Below are positions 56,550 to 64,000 of a stretch of 64,000 nt of DNA, piece after piece. Below the pieces are notes generated by a model. It did no database searches, was not told the DNA's origin, and saw nothing but the letters and a program-made list of their open reading frames with translations. A program made the translations under genes and the position numbers. Within the stretch, counting starts at the first letter, position 1. Each line of letters opens with the position of its first letter. This stretch comes from Epinephelus fuscoguttatus (lineage: Eukaryota; Chordata; Actinopteri; Perciformes; Serranidae): positions 37,670,777-37,734,776 of the forward strand of contig NC_064764.1 in NCBI RefSeq assembly GCF_011397635.1, in the 5' to 3' direction.

Positions 56550-59500
56550 CTGGAATTAAAGAGTCAGGTGTTATCATATCTGTTGTGTTTAAATGCCGTG
56601 AAACAAAGAGGTTTTAGGGGACTTTGCTCTTTAACAGTGTATAGTATAGATCTAACTCCACAATTCAGTACTGACACGTTTATTATAAGTGTCTTTGATT
56701 TCACCAGAACAAATACGTTTTCTCCCTCATCTGGATTGTATGATGCCATTTTATAACTGAGGCTTATTAATGTTTTTAGTGTGAATACATGACTGTTCGC
56801 CCTGGTCCTAATCATGGCTCAGTGTTCCAGTCAATGTCTTAATGTCAGATCAGCCTGCAGAGTCCTGAGTGTGGGTCCACCTGAGAGCAACTTGTGTTTC
56901 TGTCTCTGTGGAGACAGGTGAGTATCAGTGTCCAGGACGCAGGTTTGGTTTCACTGAAACTCCATCCTCTGCTCTGAGCTGCATACGGCCACACACCAAA
57001 CACTGGGTTCAAAACTTTAACAGGAAACCCCTCCTTAGTTTAGAGAAAGGAAACATAACTTTTCCACCGTCTGTTTACTGTCAAACTCTTCTTTGTGTTC
57101 CTACAAACCTATACAAAGCACTGCCACGGACGAGGGTGCACTGATACACCAGAGGAATTCCTCTGATTATTTTATTCAGATCTCTGCGACATGACACACA
57201 CACGTACTGTCTGTCTGGATATGACACAAACCTGCCAGAGTCCAGCACGTCATCAGCCTGATAAAAACAAAAAAATGGGAACTAAAAGCAGAGTGAAACT
57301 GAACTCCAAAGCCAACTGAAATATTTAATCTCCTCCACTCCTCTTTCTTTGTCATTAAACCTGTTGGACCACGAATTTAAGATAACCCGTTTGCAGTAAT
57401 TCTTTCACAAACTTGAGCTTTACTTTGACTTTTACTGACTGCAAAGTGCAATAAATCAGTGAATATTGCTGAATTTTAAACCTTTAAAAAATAACCTGAC
57501 GAAGTCCTTAAATATTGTGTAAAGTAATTATAATTCTTTAAGTGGAACTAAACTACCTGTGGACACAAATAGAGCTGCAATTAATAGCTCTTTTCATTCT
57601 TGATTAATCGTCTCTAAAACGTCAGTGGAAAATGTCCAAAATCAAACGCCTTCTTTGGTCCAGCCAAAAGCCTAAAACATTAAGATACTTTACTATCAAA
57701 ATGTCTAAAAACAATTGGATCAACGATCTATATTTTTTCGTTATCCTAAACATTTTCAACAATGCTCAAACACAGAAATTTGTCATTTTAATCCAGGACA
57801 CGGTCCTTTTCATTTGGTTGTCAATGTCGTCATATTCTATTTGTGCGTAAGTCAGAGTCATAAATTGACTTTCATCCAGTTTTAAGCCACATCTTTACAA
57901 GACACTTTTTAGATCTTGATTGTTTTAAACTCTATGTTTTAACCAGATTAAGGATTTTAGTAATTGTCTGGATCTGAAGTCATCAGAGAAACAAACTGAG
58001 CTAGGCTCCAGCCCCTGCTGTACCAAACAACATCAGAGAAACACTGATTTTAACTTGAAACTGCTTCTTTCAGTTTATTTACCAGTTTAAATCCCCTGGT
58101 CTGTTTGTTTTGCAGAGGAACAGACCTCTGCGGAAAATTCGGCTCCTGATAAAAACCTCCTGAACCTTGAACACTGGAGGAATCCTAACTAGGAGAACCT
58201 GACTGCAATAACGAAATTGCTCGAGACACACACAGCAGCAGGAAATTATATACTGCATGTTCAAAAATTTTGTTTGAAAAATTACTTAAACATTAATAAA
58301 AAAAACTGCTGACTAGCCTCATTTTCTTTTTATAGGCTAACGGACTAATCATTGCAACTCTAGACAGAACACAAACATCTCCCAGTTGCTGTAAATCTGA
58401 TTCTCTACATCATATCAGGTCTGCACTGGGGTGAAGGGTGTCTGGGTCTCTGAGCTGCGGAGGGGGGGTGGAGGTCTTATATCTGCCTAGTTGGATAATC
58501 TCCCCTCCTCTTGAGTTTTAGTGGCCGGCGCCGCTGTAGGAGGCTGCTAAGTCTCTGCGGCTGAGTCTCTATCTGACTGATTAAACCGTAATCCTTCTCA
58601 AGCAGTCCACATGCCTCAGACGACGATCAGAGGACACACAGGAGGAGAGCAGCAGCAACAGATCTGGGCTGTAATCCCGTCATGTAGCTGTGTAGACGGG
58701 TATGCAGTCATATCATACCTGCAATCATTCTTAAATGAATCAACTGGAGGAGTCTGGTAAATGTACAGAAGTACAATCAGCAGACAGACGTGGAGCTGTG
58801 AGATTTGCAAGCAGAAAGTTTCTCCCGATGATTTTCATATTATTTCCATGTCTGAATGCATCACCTGCTGCAACAACAGGCTCAGACCTGTCTATACAAA
58901 CAACGATACTCAGTGCCAGAGTGAAACCTGTTAGTGCTGGTGATTAGTATCATTCTCAATTCATTATTTGGTCTATAAACTGTCACACAACAATGCAATC
59001 CCAATCACAACTTCATCTTTAAATGGCTTCTCCCGTCCGATCAACAGCCTGAGTACCAAAAGTCCTCATTTTGCTATCATCTAAAGCAGCAAGCCCTCCC
59101 AATTAACTTAAGCATGTAGGATTGACTAATTGATTTAATCGACTAATAGCTTCAGCTCTAAGACCTGCAGTGATGTGTAGGTCAATGGGTTGGTGTTGCC
59201 TTGAGTTACCTGCAAAAGTGCTCATAGCAGGGAAACAAAATTGTTGGGTAAAAATGAATTACCTGCATGCATTTTGTTACTGTCTAAACATAAAACACAT
59301 GTCAGCTGTAAAACCACCATGGCAGCTCAGATTGAACCCTTAAGTGCTGAAGACTGACCCAAAAATGTGACATCTCTACTCTGTCGGTCAGAGATCTGCA
59401 CACAGTGAACCAAATGAATCCACTGATCAACTGTGGATTCATTCTGTCATCACAAAAGAGGATAGAACAAAGGTAAGGTACCTGCCGACACAGGTCTAAA

Positions 59501-62500
59501 GACTGATCTGGTCAGTGAACGACCCGCTCTACCTCTGAGCCACAGCCGCCCCAAAATGAACCATCTTCGTCTGCACTTTGAGTTTGTGCACCACGAGTAG
59601 GACAAAAAACAATTAAAACAACAGTGAGCCCACCACAACACCAAAATATTCTTGCATCCCATCCAAATCAGCACCTAAATGATTCAGTAATATTTCAACA
59701 TTTCATGAATCAACCATGTCAGGAGATCTTGGTGTGCAAGTAAGGACGGGAATTGATATGCTATTATCGGTTCTGTTTATCAGTCTGATGTTTTCTCAAC
59801 TCCTCAATCAGTTTTCTGTGTGGGGGGAAAATGCACTGAACACAGTGTAGATGAAATGAGAGATTATTTGTTTTCATGTAGGTTTTCTTTGTCAAAAAGA
59901 CTTTAATGTTAATATAACAGAGGGTATTCCCCACTGAAACGCTGTGACACTCACACTTCAAGTGTCAAATGCCTGGCATTCGTGGAATTTAAGCCCCTGT
60001 TGCTTAGAGGGACATTTCTGAATACTACTGGTGTTTCCACCCTTACTTGAACTTCTCATTTTACAGGCGTTACAAGCAGCACTGTTGTCATCTCTCTTCT
60101 CTCTTCTTGAGATATGCATAAAGCCAAATTGCAATTATTTTGACAAATACTACGATTGCAATGAGTAGTGATTTTAGACAGAAAGGCAATTTTTGCATTT
60201 AATTTCCACTGAAAAAATATAAAAATGATGTTCACTTAGGTCTGGAATATGATGTGTAGGCTGGGGCGTCTCTGCAGCACCACAATGCTTCATTTATGTT
60301 GCTGTGTTATGACACATTTTAACTTAACAGCTCCTGTAATCTGGATATTGCACTTGGCCATACAGCCGGTTGGATATAATTAGATTAATTGTAATTAAGT
60401 AAAGCCATGTTTTGGACGGTTTCTCTTCGCCATGACTCCATCTGGATGCACGTTTCCAGCAGTGTAGATGCAGAAAAACACACCGGCATCGAGAAAAGGT
60501 ACTGATAAGCTCTGAAGCAAATTATTCTGATGGATTAGACCATTTGTAACCAGTTCCTGTCTCTATGTGCAAGTCAACAATAATATGAATTAGTAATCAT
60601 AACTGAAGGATATCTGACAATAAATATTAACAACAATCCTTCAAACTGGGGCTGCAAATGATTATTCCTGATTAACTGATTAATCATTTGGTCAGTGAAA
60701 CACCAGAAAACAACGATAAACCAATGTATTCAATTAACTGCAGTGCTGAGACAAAGAAAACAGAAAACTGTCACAACTCGGAGCAACTATAGAAAGTTTG
60801 GCCAATTAATTTCCTGTCAACAGATCAACTTATTGTTGTAGCTCTACTTCCAACTTCACAAGAAACACAGTTGCTATTGTCATAATTTAATATTTCAAAA
60901 ACACTGATGTGCATAAAACTTTTCTTGTCAAAGCCTCATAAATTCAACTGTTATTTACAATGACATTTATGTGTTTGCCATGTGTCACTTTTTCCACCCG
61001 TTGACACAATTACAAAAAAAAGCAGTATCATATGAACGCTCTACACCCACACATATAAAAATAATTCCCTCCAACACATTATCAGCACAGTAACACGAGG
61101 TTTGCAGCAGCCAGCACATCTTAATAAAGCTTCCTTCTTGCATTCACAGCGTCTCTGAATATATCCCGCTCCTATAAAGACACATTTATAGTTCAGGCAT
61201 CTCAACGGGTGCCCACACCACCAGCAACTTACAACCTCCTCACTGCTCCAACAATCAGACGTTTACTCAGCTGGCTTTATCACAGAAAACTTATAAACTC
61301 ATATCAGTTAGTTTTCATGTTAGGAATACCAACGAGTTGTTCAAAGCTTCACAAACAAACTTGTCTTTTGTTCATATCATTAAAAGATTTCAAGATAAAA
61401 GCAGGTGACTTGTGATTGGAAACTAATAATTCACAAAACAAGGCAGATTAATTTAGAGTCAACTGTGACATGTTCACTCAGCAGGTTTATCTCATTTGAA
61501 TTAAAGGGAACTGCTGCTGTGGGCCAATCAGGCTCCAGTATTTGTTTTGATAAAATAAAATAATCATTAAACATAAAGGAGTTTCCTGTGCTGTGCCGAT
61601 AAATTATTCCAGCTTCATTATTATGACCTATAAACACTATGACAATAAAGTTAAGATTCTCAAATGCATTTATGTTCAAACGAAGTTCTTGTTTGTAATC
61701 TACAATCAAATTATAAAATGGTGTATTTTAGGGTACAATTAAAGATTATTTTCATTAATGAATTATCTACAGCATTGTCTCAATTACTCAAATTATTGTT
61801 TAGTCTGTAAAATGTCAGAAAATAGTGATACACGTCCACAGAGTCCAAGATAATGTCTTCAAATGTCTTCTTCTGTCCTGTCAACAATCCCAAACCAAAT
61901 ACGTTTAGTTTACAATTTAATAAATTAAAGGGAAAAGCTGTAAATATCCCTGACTGAAATTCTATGACTGGGATTTTTATTGGCTTTTTTTTTTTTAATA
62001 AAAAAAAGTGGACTTTAATTTGATTAACTGTTTATTGAAATAGTTAAAGACTGTTTTTTTCCATAGATCAGCTCTCAGTTTATAGCACCTCTGTTTATAC
62101 ATTTGTATTTAGTTATATTAAGATGTTTACAATGTATATAACATTCTTAGTTTTAGTTAACTTCTCTTATCTGTACCGTGCAGCTGTTCTGTGCTTCCTC
62201 CTTGCTGCTGTGAAATTGTGTGAGACTTTGATAAAGTTTATCTTTTGAAATCAGGAAATATGTGATTGAAATAACCTTGTAAAACTTAATGCTTCAAACA
62301 ATAAGCCATGTGTTCATGTGAGAGCAGCCCAAAACCCAAATATTTTCACATAAATTAAACTGGAAAGCAGTTTCATTTTAACCCACGCCATGGTCTTTTC
62401 CTGACCCTAACCAAGTGGTTTTTGTGCCTAAACCTAACCAGACCTTAACCACAGGGCATCATGATGATTTCGGAACGGACTTTGGAACAATGAGTTTAAT

Positions 62501-63447
62501 ATGGTCGGAACAATGGGATGTCGAACCAATGGGATGTCAAACCAATGGGCAGTTCCCGTTTATATTGCTGTTATTGTTGAATACAGTAGATGCTCATTTT
62601 GTATATAGAAAGGATGTACTGATTTATCGGCCGCACATCAGAATCTGCAGATATTCGCCTTGTTGACTGGCATTGGCCTGTAAAAAACATGGCGGTGAAC
62701 GTTTCTCTGTTGTGTCTGAAAAGCAGGGCTGTACACCAACGGTGCCCAGAGGTGAATAAAAAGCATGTTTAGGATGAGCAGGGATTTTCAGCGGGACACC
62801 TTTGAGACGCGGCCTGTTATTTCCCTAAAACACTACAATCTAAACAAGTCTGTGTTGACATTAGCAGGAGGAGAGCTAGTTAATGTTAGCTGTTAGCTAG
62901 TGACTGGAACTGACTGCTGACGGAGATTGCATTGAGTTACAGTACGATGCGTTCAAGCTCTATTCAGTAAAAAATGGGTATTGGTTGATGGTAAATTAGA
63001 ATATGTTCGTGATGTGTTCAATGTGATCTTGTAAAATGCAGTTTTTGATGATAACCTTGAATAACTACAGCTGTTAAAAGGAGAACTTTGGTGTTTTCAC
63101 AGCAATATAAAATAGATATTAGAGAGAGAATTATGATATAATTAAAAAACAAAAAATTTTCATGTGAAGGTTGTGTTAAAGTTTTATTTTACAAATGTGT
63201 ATACTTTAATTCTTTTCATTCTTCAATGTTTTGTACTTCCTCCTCACTGCTGTGAAACTGCGTAGGTTTTTGATAAAGTTCATTTCATCTTGATAAAGGA
63301 GGGAAATGTCTGATGATCTGATGAAGCATTTAACGCTTGATGCTTCAACAAATTCAGTAAGAACTTGATAAGTAGTGATGTCTCACACCCCGCCGCTGCT
63401 GTGCTTCATGTGAGAACAGAGTTGTGAAAACTGACCTTTAATGAACG

Positions 63448-63448
<1 letters not shown>

Positions 63449-63497
<49 letters not shown>
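63449..63497. repeat. (CA)n microsatellite
   Basis: About 24 uninterrupted units, the longest pure dinucleotide tract in the window. Confidence 0.95.
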
Positions 63498-63499
<2 letters not shown>

Positions 63500-64000
63500 G
63501 GCCGTCATGGACCAACACAACCTGAACATTAACCTGGATTCACACGCTGCTGATAAAGCCTGGGCTCAGCCGCTGATCTTCACTACACGGAGCTGACAGT
63601 ACAGTGTGACGTGTTAATGTGCTGCAACATAAGCTCAGGTGTTCGTCCCATGCTGACCTTCAGCTGAGCTGTCTGGAGGTTAGTCTCACTGTTTTCTCTT
63701 TAAGGGCTCTGCAGAGACAACACAGCCTGGTGACTCCAGTCATTACAAACAGAAGTCAATACAATAAACATCTACACACTGGATTCTGCTTTCTGGTGCA
63801 GAATTTAAAATGCACACAGAAACAAAAGCTGACTCATGGTTCTGTGTGTAAATCGGAGCAGAGCTCGTTACAGACTGGATCAATGACGGAGCAGAATCAG
63901 CACACTGACAGCAGGAGACGAGGCCTAATTGTTAATTAGCACAAAGTCAAACTGGGTTTAGTAAAGCAGATAAGATGCTGATTAACTCTAATGATCTGTG

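Larger units (their letters stand above)
49235..64000 (-). other. Probable ITM2B intron 1 (no first exon found)
   Basis: ITM2B exon 1 normally opens with MVKV. I checked the minus strand for ATGGTNAAR-like starts followed by a phase-0 donor and found none. The stretch holds relics listed separately, (TG)n tracts, and the 'tgctaacgggac' and 'cttagcta' fish repeats. A 170-codon plus-strand frame (54998-55510) has no recognisable domain. 62380-62550 has 'ttttgtgcctaaacctaacc', a common fish repeat, followed by a short 'aaccaatgggatgtc' repetition. Confidence 0.5.

Overview
This is vertebrate nuclear DNA, almost certainly from a ray-finned fish and probably a spiny-rayed (percomorph) teleost. The evidence is small intron-split genes of vertebrate type, many (CA)n/(GT)n microsatellites, and several dispersed repeats and short inverted-repeat DNA transposons typical of teleosts. 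No bacterial-type operon, rRNA, tRNA or CRISPR array was seen.

Layout. (1) 1-2482: the last two coding exons (+) of a gene I do not recognise, after about 2 kb of AT-rich sequence. (2) 4005-7789 (+): complete ALG11, six coding exons, 520 residues. It encodes the ER mannosyltransferase that extends the lipid-linked N-glycan precursor. (3) 7790-12229: gap between convergent genes, with a short inverted-repeat element. (4) 12230-32682 (-): complete NEK5, a NIMA-related kinase. I assembled 23 coding exons whose phases all agree, giving 2502 nt and 833 residues, with a 5' untranslated exon ending at 34996. Its introns hold DNA transposons, a LINE fragment in each orientation and other repeats. One exon runs into a 42-bp minisatellite. 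(5) about 35.1-39.6 kb: intergenic, with two tandem arrays and a possible conserved non-coding block. (6) 40374-49234 (-): six exons of ITM2B (BRI2), a type II membrane protein with a BRICHOS domain. Its first coding exon was not found and probably lies beyond 64000, so 49235-64000 is read as intron 1, rich in transposon relics.

The three named genes do not form a pathway. ALG11 acts in N-glycosylation, NEK5 in the cilium/centrosome kinase family, and ITM2B in a furin-processed BRICHOS membrane protein family. Their adjacency looks like conserved synteny: in human all three lie in 13q14, with ALG11 next to NEK5 and ITM2B some megabases away.

No undescribed multi-gene system is evident. The most notable signals are (a) CA repeats just after splice donors and TG repeats just before acceptors, in gene sense, with one NEK5 intron carrying both; (b) the coding-frame minisatellite that duplicates a splice donor seven times; (c) inverted-repeat transposons with readable target-site duplications, one landing 12 bp inside a NEK5 intron; and (d) a duplicated motif in the NEK5 tail. 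All identifications rest on reading the sequence and on recalled family features; no database search was run.
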